DNA of 64,000 nucleotides, taken from Bacteroidaceae bacterium. Lineage in GTDB: Bacteria > Bacteroidota > Bacteroidia > Bacteroidales > Bacteroidaceae. The stretch's first letter is position 1, and every line of letters begins with the position of its first letter. The DNA lies in contig JAFOCV010000139.1 in assembly GCA_017381015.1 (NCBI GenBank), forward strand, positions 1-64,000. Reading direction: 5' to 3'. Made by a program: the position numbers and the translations under genes. Below, piece by piece: positions 7,886-17,611 of the stretch. Below the pieces are notes generated by a model that was not told the DNA's origin, did not search any database, and worked only from the letters and a program-made list of their open reading frames with translations.

Positions 7886-8950
7886 ATGACAACTGACGAG
7901 AAGTATATGCACAGAGCCATACAATTGGCCAGATGCGGTGAAGCTAGTGTGGCGCCCAATCCTATGGTGGGTGCGGTGATTGTGTGCCGAGACAAGATAG
8001 TGGGCGAGGGTTTTCATCGTCAGTATGGCGGTCCTCATGCCGAGGTTAACGCTATCAATAGTGTGAAATTGGAGGGTAGGTCTTTGGCAAACTTTCGAAA
8101 CGATGAGGAAGTGCTGAGAGAGCTGCGTCAACTGATGTCTGAAGCCACCATGTACGTTACCCTTGAGCCATGCTCGCATTGGGGAAAGACACCACCATGT
8201 TGCGAGTTGATTATAGAGGTTGGCATCAAGCGAGTGGTGGTTGGTATGCTTGATCCCAATGCCAAGGTCAATGGCGAAGGTATTCGCAGGATGCAAGAAG
8301 CAGGAATAGAAGTGGTTACAGGTGTGCTTGAGAAAGAGTGCCGGGCAATAAATCCTCGTTTCAATACTTTTCATAGTCAGCATCGTCCATGGATAACTTT
8401 AAAGTGGGCACAATTGTCTGATGGCACTATCGGATGCAAGACAAAGGATGAGAATAGATTGCATATATCCACCCCCTTCACTCAAATGCTGGTGCACCGT
8501 TTACGTGCTCGTTGTCAGGCAATAATGGTAGGTACAAATACGGCCATTAACGACCATCCCTCTCTAACCACCAGATTGTGGCAAGGAGCATCTCCACTTA
8601 GGGTGACAATTGATAGAAGAGGCGTGCTGAACGACGACTTTGCAAAGAGCGAAGTGGAGACGGTGGTGTATCGCAATGAGATACTCTCCGAAATCCTCTA
8701 CGACCTGCACAAGCGAGGAGTACAGCACCTGATGGTAGAGGGAGGAAGCAAGCTTTTGCAAAGTTTCATCGATGCAGGTCTTTGGGATGAGGCGAGAGTG
8801 GAAATTTCTCCACAAACTGTAGATGAAAGTGTGGGAGAAGAGTGGCAAGAAAGAGTTGTTGCACCTATGTTAAAAGAAGCAGAGTTGTATGAAGAATACT
8901 ATGTTGAAGGGCATAAAATGTTAAAAATTCTTAAATCTGCACACTTTTGA
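7886..8950 (+). CDS. ribD: bifunctional riboflavin biosynthesis deaminase/reductase
   Basis: Catalyses the second and third steps of riboflavin synthesis. The N-terminal cytidine-deaminase-like domain shows the zinc site HAE (51-53) and PCSHWGKTPPC (Cys96 and Cys105), preceded by PNPMVGAV. The C-terminal reductase domain begins near WITLKWAQLSDG and includes the MVEGG segment that binds NADPH. Length 354 aa is normal. It is divergent from prmC with only 71 bp between start codons. Confidence 0.95.
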   Translation: MTTDEKYMHRAIQLARCGEASVAPNPMVGAVIVCRDKIVGEGFHRQYGGPHAEVNAINSVKLEGRSLANFRNDEEVLRELRQLMSEATMYVTLEPCSHWGKTPPCCELIIEVGIKRVVVGMLDPNAKVNGEGIRRMQEAGIEVVTGVLEKECRAINPRFNTFHSQHRPWITLKWAQLSDGTIGCKTKDENRLHISTPFTQMLVHRLRARCQAIMVGTNTAINDHPSLTTRLWQGASPLRVTIDRRGVLNDDFAKSEVETVVYRNEILSEILYDLHKRGVQHLMVEGGSKLLQSFIDAGLWDEARVEISPQTVDESVGEEWQERVVAPMLKEAELYEEYYVEGHKMLKILKSAHF

Positions 8951-8957
8951 TGCCATA

Positions 8958-8992
8958 TTTGGCAGAGAATTGGAATAAATGCAGTACTTTTG
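8958..8992 (+). promoter_or_regulatory. probable promoter of the DUF6242 lipoprotein operon
   Basis: TACTTTTG (8985-8992) matches TAnnTTTG and lies 20 bp before the ATG at 9013. A TTTG at 8958-8961 is the best upstream element, but the 23-bp spacing is longer than usual. Confidence 0.5.
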
Positions 8993-9012
8993 TGACCAAA
9001 TTGCATATTATA

Positions 9013-10428
9013 ATGTACACGAACAGAAAAAAGATTACAGAAAAGCTCTTCCGCCTGGTATTTCCCCTGGTGGTGCTGGTGACATTCTTGACATCATGTA
9101 TGTCGGATACTGAATACGAAACCACGGCTAGCAATAAGTGTTACATTTCCAAAGTTTCGTTCAATTCCTTCAGAAAGAAGTTGAGCATCAAGGCATCAGA
9201 CGGAGTGACAGATAGCACATACTATTCGACTTACTCTGCATCGAATTGGATTTTCACCATCGACAATAAGGCGTTGTTTATTGAGAATCGCGATTCGTTG
9301 CCTTGCAATACCGACTTGTCTCGAGTGGTCATGAATCTCTCATACGTTGGTGGTGTTGCTTACTATAAGAGTTCTGACGCATGGGACGATGACCCCTGGG
9401 TGTCTTACAATTCCGAGGATAGTATCGACCTTCGCAAACCACTGTTCATCAAAGTGATAGCCACGGATAATACTGAGCGCAAGTACACTCTTCGCATCAA
9501 TGTCCACACCCAAGAGGGTGATTCTCTGCATTGGAATACCGTAGAAACATCCAGTGCCATCAGTGGCGAATACCCCATGAAGGCCATTGCTTGGGAAGAG
9601 CAGATGGGTGTATTGACCAACAATGGTGGCGCTCTGCTATGGTCGGCACACGATAATGCCAACTCTGGCACATGGAGCGAACAGGTGACAAATCTTCCCT
9701 TGACAACTGACGTTTATTCATTGACCAAGAACTCTCAGTCGCTCTTTGTCAATACCACCGATGGCGAGATTTACTCCAGTACCGATGGAACCAGTTGGTC
9801 ATTGCTTAGTCAGAAGCAAGGTCATCGCTTAATTGGAATCTCCAACAGTAAAATATACGTTTTGGATGGTCAAAACATACAAAGCACTCTTCTGAACAAC
9901 ATTTCTTGGTCGGGAGAGAGTTTTGATGACTCCGAAAGTCTTCTCCCAAGCCAGGAAATCGCATTCTTGACTTACCAACAGAATTCCGACCTCACAAGAA
10001 TGATATTCCTGGGCAATAGAAGCGAGGCTTCTGATACAACGGCCGTGGTGTGGTCAAAGTGCTGGACGGATTTTGAAAAGGAGGAAAACGAAACATGGAT
10101 GCACTATACCCGTAGTTGGGTGAATACCTCCCAGTTGCCAAGGTTCTCGCAGATGAATCTGATGTATTACGACAATATGCTGATGATGATGGCTGGCGAG
10201 AGTCTTGATGGTAGCATTAGTGCCCTCGAACGAATATACTATAGCCAGGACAACGGTTTGACATGGTGGCGCTTGCAAAGCATCCTGCCTCCTGCCGACT
10301 TGAAGGGCACAGACGGATATCTCACGGCGGCCGTGGATGCCGACAACTTCATCTGGGTAATAGCAGGTGGCAAGGCATATCGTGGTCGTATCAATAGATT
10401 AGGCTTCATCCGCCAGGATATATATTAA
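9013..10428 (+). CDS. DUF6242-type lipoprotein
   Basis: A 471-residue exported protein. I start at ATG 9013, which gives the lipoprotein signal MYTNRKKITEKLF...FLTSC; the longer frame depends on a TTG upstream of the promoter. The N-terminal part (to about residue 165) is a beta-rich domain ending RKYTLRINVHTQ, resembling cadherin-like or Ig-like envelope domains. The rest is beta-propeller-like with repeated WS-type blades such as SSTDGTSWSLLSQ, YYSQDNGLTWWRL and VDADNFIWVIAGG. Genes of this type commonly sit before the PorG-like gene and uppS in Bacteroidales. Function is unknown. Confidence 0.75.
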   Translation: MYTNRKKITEKLFRLVFPLVVLVTFLTSCMSDTEYETTASNKCYISKVSFNSFRKKLSIKASDGVTDSTYYSTYSASNWIFTIDNKALFIENRDSLPCNTDLSRVVMNLSYVGGVAYYKSSDAWDDDPWVSYNSEDSIDLRKPLFIKVIATDNTERKYTLRINVHTQEGDSLHWNTVETSSAISGEYPMKAIAWEEQMGVLTNNGGALLWSAHDNANSGTWSEQVTNLPLTTDVYSLTKNSQSLFVNTTDGEIYSSTDGTSWSLLSQKQGHRLIGISNSKIYVLDGQNIQSTLLNNISWSGESFDDSESLLPSQEIAFLTYQQNSDLTRMIFLGNRSEASDTTAVVWSKCWTDFEKEENETWMHYTRSWVNTSQLPRFSQMNLMYYDNMLMMMAGESLDGSISALERIYYSQDNGLTWWRLQSILPPADLKGTDGYLTAAVDADNFIWVIAGGKAYRGRINRLGFIRQDIY

Positions 10429-10443
10429 AAGCGCTCAACGAGA

Positions 10444-11130
10444 TTGAAAAGGATATACACTATACTATTGCTGATATTCTCCATGAGAGGCCTCTCCGCT
10501 CAGGAGTTGCTCGAATACAGATGGGATGTTGGCGGAGGATTAGGAATGTGCTATTACTTGGGCGATGTCAATAGTACTCCATTCTCTGGTGGTAGTGTGA
10601 TGGGGGCCTTTACCTTAAGAAGGAATTTCAATCCTCGTATGGCTCTGAAACTGAATCTTGCCTACGGAAGATACGGCGGTACCTCCAAGGGTTACTTTCT
10701 TCCAGAAGGTCCTTCGTTGCCAGATAGAGCTGACGATATAGCATTCAGAGGCAATGTGGTGGATATTGGTGCTCAATTTGAGTTGAATTTCTGGGGATAC
10801 GGTTTAGGCCCTGGCTACAAGAAGTTGTCGCGCATCACCCCATACGCCATCCTGGGCGTGGGCACTACGGTAGGAATAGTGGAAGGAGCCAATAGCTTTG
10901 GCATCAACTTTCCTCTGGGCGCAGGAATAAAATACAAAGTAATGCCCCGTTTGAACTTTATCTTCGAGTGGACGCATCGCTTTACTACGATAGACAAATT
11001 AGATGGGCCTCGTTTGAACGACCCATACGACATAGAGAGTTCTGGTTTGAAGAATAAGGATATATACTCCTTCTTCATGTTTACACTAACATATGACATA
11101 AGTCCAAAATACCGACTATGCAACAATTAG
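10444..11130 (+). CDS. PorG-like (DUF6089) outer-membrane protein
   Basis: A 228-residue exported beta-barrel protein. The start appears to be TTG at 10444, since it gives an intact signal peptide [20 protein letters not shown]; the next ATG falls inside that signal. Mature sequence begins [21 protein letters not shown] and continues with alternating strands, with [17 protein letters not shown] near the C-terminus, typical of DUF6089/PorG. PorG is an outer-membrane component tied to type IX secretion in Porphyromonas, but homologues occur in species without it. No other T9SS core genes are in the window. It overlaps uppS by 13 bp. Confidence 0.8.
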   Translation: MKRIYTILLLIFSMRGLSAQELLEYRWDVGGGLGMCYYLGDVNSTPFSGGSVMGAFTLRRNFNPRMALKLNLAYGRYGGTSKGYFLPEGPSLPDRADDIAFRGNVVDIGAQFELNFWGYGLGPGYKKLSRITPYAILGVGTTVGIVEGANSFGINFPLGAGIKYKVMPRLNFIFEWTHRFTTIDKLDGPRLNDPYDIESSGLKNKDIYSFFMFTLTYDISPKYRLCNN

Positions 11131-11852
11131 ACAATAGCCGTATACCGGCGCACATAGCCATAATCATGGATGGCAACGGCCGTTGGGCCAAGGCAAAAGG
11201 TTTACCTCGTACTGCAGGACACGTTGAGGGTGTAGCAACAGTAAAGAAAATCACCGAGGAAGCCACAAGGCTAGGTGTCAAGTATCTGACGCTTTATACC
11301 TTCAGTACCGAAAACTGGAATCGCCCAGTAGAGGAGATTGAGGCTCTGATGCATCTCGTTCTTACCAATTTGGAGGAGGAGATTTTCATGAAGAACAATG
11401 TGCGCTTCCGCATGATTGGCGAGATGGAGCGTCTTCCACAAAGTGTACAGAAGAGATTGTCAGAGTGCATAGAGCGTACCAGCGTAAACACTGGCATGAC
11501 TATGATTGTTGCACTGAGTTATAGTAGCCGTTGGGAGTTGACAAGAGCGGCTCGCATGCTTGCCGAGGACGTAAAAGAGGGTCGCCTCTCGTCTGAAGAT
11601 ATCAACGAGGAGATGATTAGCTCTCGCTTGACAACAAACTTCATGCCAGACCCCGACTTGCTGATACGTACAGGCGGCGAACTACGTATAAGCAACTATC
11701 TGCTATGGCAATGCGCATACTCAGAGTTCTACTTTACCGACGAGTTTTGGCCCGATTTCACTGAGGAATCTTTGCGCAAGGCAATAGCTGATTATCAGCA
11801 GCGTCAACGCCGTTATGGAAAAACAGGAGATCAAGTTTCAGATGAAGAATAA
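11118..11852 (+). CDS. uppS: undecaprenyl diphosphate synthase
   Basis: Elongates farnesyl diphosphate to the C55 lipid carrier used for peptidoglycan and polysaccharide export. The N-terminal signature [12 protein letters not shown] is at residues 13-24 with the catalytic Asp at 18. [11 protein letters not shown] and the C-terminal [24 protein letters not shown] match the substrate-binding segments. Length 244 aa is typical. The gene overlaps its neighbours on both sides, so it is inside a tightly packed envelope operon that feeds into bamA. Confidence 0.97.
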   Translation: MQQLDNSRIPAHIAIIMDGNGRWAKAKGLPRTAGHVEGVATVKKITEEATRLGVKYLTLYTFSTENWNRPVEEIEALMHLVLTNLEEEIFMKNNVRFRMIGEMERLPQSVQKRLSECIERTSVNTGMTMIVALSYSSRWELTRAARMLAEDVKEGRLSSEDINEEMISSRLTTNFMPDPDLLIRTGGELRISNYLLWQCAYSEFYFTDEFWPDFTEESLRKAIADYQQRQRRYGKTGDQVSDEE

Positions 11853-14502
11853 TATATACATTATTTTATATATAATCTTGTTGTGCCTAGTGGCTCTGCC
11901 TGCCAAGGCGCAATATGTCAAGCGTGACACCGCGGTGGTCATTGACTATAGCCGCACTCCTCGCGAGGTGGTGGTCAAGAACATTGCGGTAGAGGGCATA
12001 CCCAATTACGATGTGGCTATGCTGGCACGTCTCTCTGGCATCAATGTCGGAGATCACATTACTGTGCCAGGCGAAGAAATTACTCAAGCCATCAAGCGTT
12101 ATTGGAAGAATGGCTTGTTCTCCAACGTGGCCATCAATGTCGACTCTATCATCAACGACTCTGTGTATCTGCACATACACCTGGCTCCCCGTCCACGTAT
12201 ATCGAAAATCAACTACAACGGCGTACGTAAGTCGGAGAAGGACGATTTGAAGGACAAACTGGGTCTTGCAGAGGAAAGTCAGCTTACACCAAACACCATC
12301 AGAAATGCTAAAATCCTGGGTAAGCGCTATTTCGAGGACAAGGGCTTCAAAAATGCAGAGATAGAATTGCTCCAGCATGATGATCCCTCTGCCCCTGACA
12401 AGGTAATCGTTGACGTAAATGTGAAGAAGAATGGCAAGATTCTTGTCAACAAGATCAACCTTTACGGCAATACCATTATACCAGAGAAGAAGTTGAAGGG
12501 TACACTCTTCACCAAGGGTGTATTGAAAACCATTCGTGAAAGAAAGGGTATCAACAACTGGTTGCGTAGCCACAAGTTTATAGATAGTAAGTACAAAGAG
12601 GCAAAGGAAAATCTTCAAAACTACTATGCCGAATTGGGTTACAGAGATGCTATCATCGTAGCAGATACCGTGAAGAATATTGATGAGAAGCATGTAGACA
12701 TCAACATGTATGTCGAGGAAGGCAACAAGTATTACATCCGCAACATAGAATGGGTGGGTAATACCGTGTACAAGACAGATTATCTTCAGGCCGTACTTGA
12801 CATGAAGAAGGGTGATGTCTACAATCAGAAACTCTTGAACGACCGTATTTCTACTGATGAATTCTCCATCGGTAACCTATATTATAATAATGGTTATGTG
12901 TTCTATCAGTTGGATCCCGTCGAGGTAAACATCGTGGGTGATAGCGTGGATTTGGAAATGCGTATCTCCGAAGGTCCTCAGGCAAAGATCAGTCGCGTCA
13001 AGATTACGGGTAATGACCGTGTGTATGAGCACGTTGTCCGTCGCGAATTGAGAAACAAACCAGGCGACCTTTTCTCAAAGGCTGCTCTTGAACGTTCTTA
13101 TCGTGAAATTGCCAATATGGGTCATTTCAATCCCGAGAACATTCAACCAGACATTCAGCCAGATGCCAACAATGGTACTGTGGATATTGCATGGGGATTG
13201 GAGCCTAAGAGCAATGACCAGGTAGAGTTCTCGCTAGGTTATGGTCAGACGGGTGTTATCGGTAAGATTGGTTTGAAGTTCTCAAACTTCTGCTTGTCCA
13301 ATCTCTTCAAGAATGGCGGCTTGCGCCGTGGTATCATGCCTCAGGGTAATGGTGAAACATTCAGCATCAGTGGTCAAACCAATGGTACATACTATCAGCA
13401 GTACAGCATTCAGTATGTCAATCCTTGGTTTGGTGGCAAGCGCCCCAATGCTTTGTCTTTTGGTGCTTTCTATAGCAAGCAAACAGACGTAAGTGACCGT
13501 TACTACAACTCAGCTTATTACGACAACTATTACAACAATTATTATAATAGTATGTATGGATATGGCTATGGTTACGGTTATGGCTATGGTAGCAATTACG
13601 AGAATTTCTATGACCCCGACAAGTCTCAGCAAATCTTCGGTGTGTCATTGGGCTGGGGTAAGCGTTTGCGCTGGCCAGATGACTATTTCCAGTTGAATGC
13701 TGAACTTGCATATACAAGATATATGATGAAGGACTGGAATTACTTCTCATTGATGACAAATGGTAATTGCAACAACTTCGCATTGACCTTGGCATTGTCT
13801 CGTCATAGCCTTGACAATCAGATTTATCCTCGTAAGGGTTCTGAGTTGTTGATGTCCGTCTCAGTTACTCCTCCATATTCTCTATGGGATGGCAAGGATT
13901 ATGCTAATTTGGCCAACAATCCTAATAGTAGTTCCTACAACAGAGAATTGCAGGAGAAGTATTCTTGGATTGAATACCACAAGTGGAAGTTCAAGTTCCG
14001 CAACTTTACTGCACTTTCCAATCATGACAAGTGTTTCGTACTCATGACACGTGCCGAGGTGGGTATGCTAGGTTCGTACAACAAGCACAAACCCTCTCCA
14101 TTTGAGAACTATTACATGGGTGGTGATGGTACTTCTGGTTACTCATCTATCTACTCTACAGAAACCATCGGTTTGCGTGGTTATGACAATGGTTCTATTA
14201 CTCCTGGTGGTAATATGGGTTATGCATATACACGCTTCTCTCTGGAACTTCGCTATCCATTCCTCTTGGGCGCTAGTACCAACTTGTATGGCCTCGTGTT
14301 TGCCGAGGGTGGTAACTGTTGGAGCAGCATCAGCAAGATCAATCCCTTTGATATGAAGAAATCAGTGGGTGTGGGTGCACGTATCTTCTTACCCATGATC
14401 GGTTTGCTTGGTATTGACTGGGCTTACGGTTTCGACAAAGTACAGGGCGTAAGTACATATAGTGGTAGTCATTTCCATTTCGTTCTTGGTCAGGAATTCT
14501 AG
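11842..14502 (+). CDS. bamA: outer membrane protein assembly factor BamA
   Basis: The central beta-barrel insertase of the outer membrane (886 aa). The ATG at 11842 gives the signal peptide [24 protein letters not shown]; an ATG at 11815 would add nine polar residues. Five POTRA-like domains occupy roughly residues 40-450, followed by an Omp85 barrel from about [17 protein letters not shown] to the terminal LGQEF. The [15 protein letters not shown] segment near the end corresponds to the L6 RGF/RGY motif region. An unusual Tyr/Gly-rich loop (about residues 554-592) sits in the barrel. The gene overlaps uppS by 11 bp and is followed by three Skp-like genes, the usual functional partners. Confidence 0.95.
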   Translation: MKNNIYIILYIILLCLVALPAKAQYVKRDTAVVIDYSRTPREVVVKNIAVEGIPNYDVAMLARLSGINVGDHITVPGEEITQAIKRYWKNGLFSNVAINVDSIINDSVYLHIHLAPRPRISKINYNGVRKSEKDDLKDKLGLAEESQLTPNTIRNAKILGKRYFEDKGFKNAEIELLQHDDPSAPDKVIVDVNVKKNGKILVNKINLYGNTIIPEKKLKGTLFTKGVLKTIRERKGINNWLRSHKFIDSKYKEAKENLQNYYAELGYRDAIIVADTVKNIDEKHVDINMYVEEGNKYYIRNIEWVGNTVYKTDYLQAVLDMKKGDVYNQKLLNDRISTDEFSIGNLYYNNGYVFYQLDPVEVNIVGDSVDLEMRISEGPQAKISRVKITGNDRVYEHVVRRELRNKPGDLFSKAALERSYREIANMGHFNPENIQPDIQPDANNGTVDIAWGLEPKSNDQVEFSLGYGQTGVIGKIGLKFSNFCLSNLFKNGGLRRGIMPQGNGETFSISGQTNGTYYQQYSIQYVNPWFGGKRPNALSFGAFYSKQTDVSDRYYNSAYYDNYYNNYYNSMYGYGYGYGYGYGSNYENFYDPDKSQQIFGVSLGWGKRLRWPDDYFQLNAELAYTRYMMKDWNYFSLMTNGNCNNFALTLALSRHSLDNQIYPRKGSELLMSVSVTPPYSLWDGKDYANLANNPNSSSYNRELQEKYSWIEYHKWKFKFRNFTALSNHDKCFVLMTRAEVGMLGSYNKHKPSPFENYYMGGDGTSGYSSIYSTETIGLRGYDNGSITPGGNMGYAYTRFSLELRYPFLLGASTNLYGLVFAEGGNCWSSISKINPFDMKKSVGVGARIFLPMIGLLGIDWAYGFDKVQGVSTYSGSHFHFVLGQEF

Positions 14503-14525
14503 TATAACCTAATACATATTAACCT

Positions 14526-14565
14526 ATTGTGCAGAGCCTTTCATTATGAGTCTTTCTTGCACAAT
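14526..14565. other. intercistronic hairpin between bamA and skp
   Basis: ATTGTGCA (14526-14533) and TGCACAAT (14558-14565) form a perfect 8-bp stem with a 24-nt loop in the 80-bp gap. No T-tract follows, so it may be an mRNA processing or stability element rather than a terminator. Confidence 0.45.
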
Positions 14566-14582
14566 ATTAAAAACACAGAATT

Positions 14583-15095
14583 ATGAAAAGATTATTTTTT
14601 GCAATCATTGCTCTATGTGCATCTCTTATGCCTCTTAGTGCACAGAAGTTTGCCTTGGTAGATATGGAATACATTCTAAAGCACATCCCTGCCTACGAAC
14701 GTGCAGGAGAGCAGTTGAATCAGGTTTCCAAGAAGTGGCAAGCCGAGGTGGAAGTAATTCAAACCGAAGCCCAGAATATGTACAAGAAGTACCAATCAGA
14801 GTCAATGTTCCTTTCTGATGAGCAGAAGGTGAAGAGCGAAGAAGCTATCATCGCTAAGGAAAAGGAAGCTAGCGAACTGAAGAAAAAGTATTTCGGTCCC
14901 GAAGGAGAGCTATTCAAAAAGCGTGAAAGTCTGATGGCCCCTATTCAGGACGAAATATACAATGCCATTAAGGACATTGCCGAGCTAAAGGGGTATAGCT
15001 TGATTCTGGATCGTGCTTCAGATGCCGGTATCATCTTTGCTTCGCCCAAGGCAGACATCTCTAATGAGGTCTTGGCTAAGCTCGGTTACAATTAA
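14583..15095 (+). CDS. OmpH/Skp family periplasmic chaperone (copy 1)
   Basis: A 170-residue exported protein with signal peptide MKRLFFAIIALCASLMPLSAQ. The mature protein begins KFALVDMEYILKHIPAYERAGEQLNQ, the standard OmpH opening. A long charged helix follows (about residues 45-130), which would form a tentacle-like coiled coil, and the protein ends in ANISNEVLAKLGYN-like sequence (here ADISNEVLAKLGYN). Skp-type proteins hold unfolded outer-membrane proteins in the periplasm and deliver them to BamA, which is encoded immediately upstream. Confidence 0.9.
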   Translation: MKRLFFAIIALCASLMPLSAQKFALVDMEYILKHIPAYERAGEQLNQVSKKWQAEVEVIQTEAQNMYKKYQSESMFLSDEQKVKSEEAIIAKEKEASELKKKYFGPEGELFKKRESLMAPIQDEIYNAIKDIAELKGYSLILDRASDAGIIFASPKADISNEVLAKLGYN

Positions 15096-15149
15096 TCATT
15101 CCAATTAAACGTAAATTAATAAACAAATAAATAAATATTTTTTAAGATT

Positions 15150-15695
15150 ATGAAGAAGATTCTTTTAGCTATTCTAATGATAGCACCCCTTACCATTATG
15201 GCTCAGGCTAAGTTTGCTCACTACAATCTTGCTGACATCGTTCCCCACATGAAGGAGTATACTACTGCTCAGACAGAGCTTCAGGCTATGGAAAAGCAAT
15301 ACTCTGAGGATATTAAGTTAATGCAGGATGAGTATCAGAAGAAGTTGACTGACCTTCAGAAGGAGTATAATAACCTATTGGAAAATGTACGCGCTCGTCG
15401 TGAGCAGGAGCTTAACGACCTTGGTCAACGTCTTCAGCAGAGCGTGCAAGATAGTCAGATGACTCTAGAGAAGGCTTCTCAGGAGAAGATGGCTTTGATT
15501 TATCAGAAGGTAAATGCAGCTGTTAAGAAATTGGCTGAAGCAGGTAACTATGTATATGTTGTTGATTTGAGCGTAGGTGCCATCTCATTTGTTAACCCAG
15601 CTATTAGCACCGATATTACTACTCAGATTCAGAAGGAACTAGGTGTAACAGTATCAGCTACTGCTACCACTGCTCCTACAACACCCGCTAAGTAA
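15150..15695 (+). CDS. OmpH/Skp family periplasmic chaperone (copy 2)
   Basis: A 181-residue paralogue of the preceding gene. Signal peptide MKKILLAILMIAPLTIMAQA is followed by KFAHYNLADIVPHMKEYTTAQTELQ and a long helix rich in Gln, Glu and Lys. The C-terminus has a short Thr/Ala/Pro tail (ATATTAPTTPAK) not found in copy 1. It presumably works with BamA as a holdase. The 54-bp gap to copy 1 and 19-bp gap to copy 3 suggest one transcript. Confidence 0.9.
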   Translation: MKKILLAILMIAPLTIMAQAKFAHYNLADIVPHMKEYTTAQTELQAMEKQYSEDIKLMQDEYQKKLTDLQKEYNNLLENVRARREQELNDLGQRLQQSVQDSQMTLEKASQEKMALIYQKVNAAVKKLAEAGNYVYVVDLSVGAISFVNPAISTDITTQIQKELGVTVSATATTAPTTPAK

Positions 15696-15714
15696 TTGAA
15701 ATAAAAATCTAGCG

Positions 15715-16338
15715 ATGAAGGTATTTAGTATTTCAGATATTGCAAAAGCATTTTGCCTCACATGTATTTGGGTTTGTGCCTTTTCTGCTCAAGCCCAGAC
15801 ACAGGACACTCTGCAAGTAGATACCCTAAATGCTCAGAAGGTAAATCCGGCACCTGTATCTCGTCCCAAGCCAATGTCTTTTAGGATGGGTAGTATTAGG
15901 TCTAACGCTATTCTTCGTCAGATGCCACAATACAAGGCTATCCAAAACAATATGATAGCTTTGCGCGAGCAGTATGAAGCAGAGGCAAAGAAGAGCGAAA
16001 AGGATTTTCAGCGCAAGTTTGAAGAATTCATGCAGGGTCAAAAGGATTTTCCAAAGACAATTTTGGAGAAGCGCCAAAACGAACTGGAGAGCATGCTTGA
16101 AACTAATGCTGCCTTCCGCATAAAGGTGCAAGCCCTCCTCGCTGAGGCAGAGAAGAGTATGATTGCCGACGTGAAAGCAGAACTTGCCGATGCTATAGAA
16201 ATAGCAGCACAAGAGCGTGGAGTCAGTATCGTATTCGATTTGGATAATGGTAGCGTGCCTTATGTCGTTGGCGGTCTTACCATAGATCTTACTCCCCATG
16301 TATTGAAAGTTTTGGGTATCGACCCATCCAACAACTAG
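15715..16338 (+). CDS. OmpH/Skp family periplasmic chaperone (copy 3)
   Basis: A 207-residue third paralogue. The signal peptide (ending near CAFSAQAQ) is followed by a Pro/Thr-containing linker of about 40 residues not seen in copies 1 and 2. The OmpH core then starts at RMGSIRSNAILRQMPQYKAIQNN, with a helical body and a conserved-looking end, DLTPHVLKVLGID. This copy is the most divergent of the three. It may have a specialised client, but the sequence does not say which. Confidence 0.87.
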   Translation: MKVFSISDIAKAFCLTCIWVCAFSAQAQTQDTLQVDTLNAQKVNPAPVSRPKPMSFRMGSIRSNAILRQMPQYKAIQNNMIALREQYEAEAKKSEKDFQRKFEEFMQGQKDFPKTILEKRQNELESMLETNAAFRIKVQALLAEAEKSMIADVKAELADAIEIAAQERGVSIVFDLDNGSVPYVVGGLTIDLTPHVLKVLGIDPSNN

Positions 16339-16355
16339 AAAATATTCAAACGTTC

Positions 16356-17171
16356 ATGTCACCAATAGGTATTTTTGATAGCGGTTATGGTGGATTGACT
16401 ATTCTTAGCAAGATTCGCCAACTGATGCCTCAGTATGACTATCTGTATTTGGGTGACAATGCACGTACTCCCTACGGAACGCGCAGCTTTGAGGTAGTGT
16501 ATGAATTCACTCTTCAGGCTGTGCGTCGCCTGTTTTCTGAGGGTTGTCCTTTAGTTGTGCTTGCATGCAACACAGCTTCTGCCAAGGCTTTAAGGAGCAT
16601 CCAGCAAAATGACCTCCCTCTCATTGATTCTTCTCGCCGTGTCTTAGGAGTAATTCGTCCTACAGCCGAGTGCATAGCAGATATTACCAAAACCAATCAC
16701 GTTGGAATCTTTGCCACCCCTGGCACCATTCGTTCTAAAACCTACGATTTGGAGATTGCCAAATTGCATCCCCACATACAGGTTACAGGTATTTCATGCC
16801 CCATGTGGGTACCTCTTGTAGAGAACAACGAAGCTCATATGCCTGGAGCCGATTATTTTGTCAAGCAGAAGATAGACGAAATGTTTTCGGCAGACCCATT
16901 AATAGATTCCGTTATACTTGGTTGTACACATTATCCACTACTTCAGGCCAAGATAGAGCAATTTATGCCCTCTGGTGTCACAGTAATACCTCAGGGACAA
17001 TACATTGCCACAAGTTTACAAGACTATCTTTCTCGCCACACTGATATGCAAGCACGTCTTTCACAAGGCGGAACATTGAGCATGCTCACTACCGAGCACC
17101 CCACTCAATTCAACGAATGTGCCTCCATCTTCCTTGACCACCCCGTTGATGCTCAAAGAATAGTATTGTAG
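16356..17171 (+). CDS. murI: glutamate racemase
   Basis: Converts L- to D-glutamate for peptidoglycan. The two catalytic Cys are visible in VLACNTAS (Cys71) and ILGCTHYPLL (Cys190), and the N-terminal GIFDSGYGGLT (residues 5-15) contains the conserved Asp-Ser. Length 271 aa is normal. It closes the envelope block, 17 bp after the third OmpH gene. A large non-coding gap with tandem repeats follows. Confidence 0.96.
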   Translation: MSPIGIFDSGYGGLTILSKIRQLMPQYDYLYLGDNARTPYGTRSFEVVYEFTLQAVRRLFSEGCPLVVLACNTASAKALRSIQQNDLPLIDSSRRVLGVIRPTAECIADITKTNHVGIFATPGTIRSKTYDLEIAKLHPHIQVTGISCPMWVPLVENNEAHMPGADYFVKQKIDEMFSADPLIDSVILGCTHYPLLQAKIEQFMPSGVTVIPQGQYIATSLQDYLSRHTDMQARLSQGGTLSMLTTEHPTQFNECASIFLDHPVDAQRIVL

Positions 17172-17210
17172 GCATACTCTCCTATCTTTCCTCATAGCAC
17201 CCGTTCACCC

Positions 17211-17510
17211 CTTCATTTCATTTGGATCGATGTTGTCAAACGCTTTTTCACCTTCATTTCATTTGGATCGATGTTGTCAAACGCTTTTTCACCTTCATTT
17301 CATTTGTAACGACGTTGTCAAACGCTTTTTCACCTTCATTTCATTTGAAACGACGTTGTCAAACGCTTTTTCACCTTCATTTCATTTGAAACGACGTTGT
17401 CAAACGCTTTTTCACCTCCATTTCGTTTGAAACGACGTTGTCAAACGCTTTTTCACCTCCATTTCGTTTGAATTGATGTTGTCCAACGCTTTTTTACCTC
17501 CATTATATTA
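17211..17510. repeat. tandem array, 41-bp period, seven units
   Basis: Units beginning CTTCATTTC or CTCCATTTC start at 17211, 17252, 17293, 17334, 17375, 17416 and 17457, exactly 41 bp apart, followed by a partial eighth. The shared core is GTTGTCAAACGCTTTTTCAC. Units drift gradually: GGATCGAT in the first two, AACGACGT later, and TTCGTTTG in the last two. The period is not a multiple of three and any ORF through it is incidental. It is not a CRISPR array, since there are no unique spacers. Confidence 0.95.
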
Positions 17511-17579
17511 CAATATGTTATAGTTTGGGGCTGAATAATGGCAGAATAATCCTTTATGATAGTTTTTGCTATCTAGAAC

Positions 17580-17611
17580 TTTCTTTCTTAATTTTAATTT
17601 TGCTAAATTTG
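17580..17611 (+). promoter_or_regulatory. promoter of the candidate ncRNA
   Basis: TAAATTTG (17604-17611) is a consensus TAnnTTTG box. TTTC at 17580-17583, 20 bp upstream, is one base off the TTTG element. Transcription would begin near 17617. Confidence 0.6.

Noticed and set aside
11887..12693. 268-codon minus-strand ORF
   Set aside because: It lies wholly opposite bamA POTRA domains, has no recognisable domain and no promoter.
17230..17430. ORF of 66 codons running through the 41-bp array
   Set aside because: The period is not divisible by three and the reading is an accident of the repeat; there is no ribosome-binding site and no protein-like composition.
17211..17510. CRISPR array
   Set aside because: Units are contiguous and vary gradually, with no unique spacers and no cas genes in the window.
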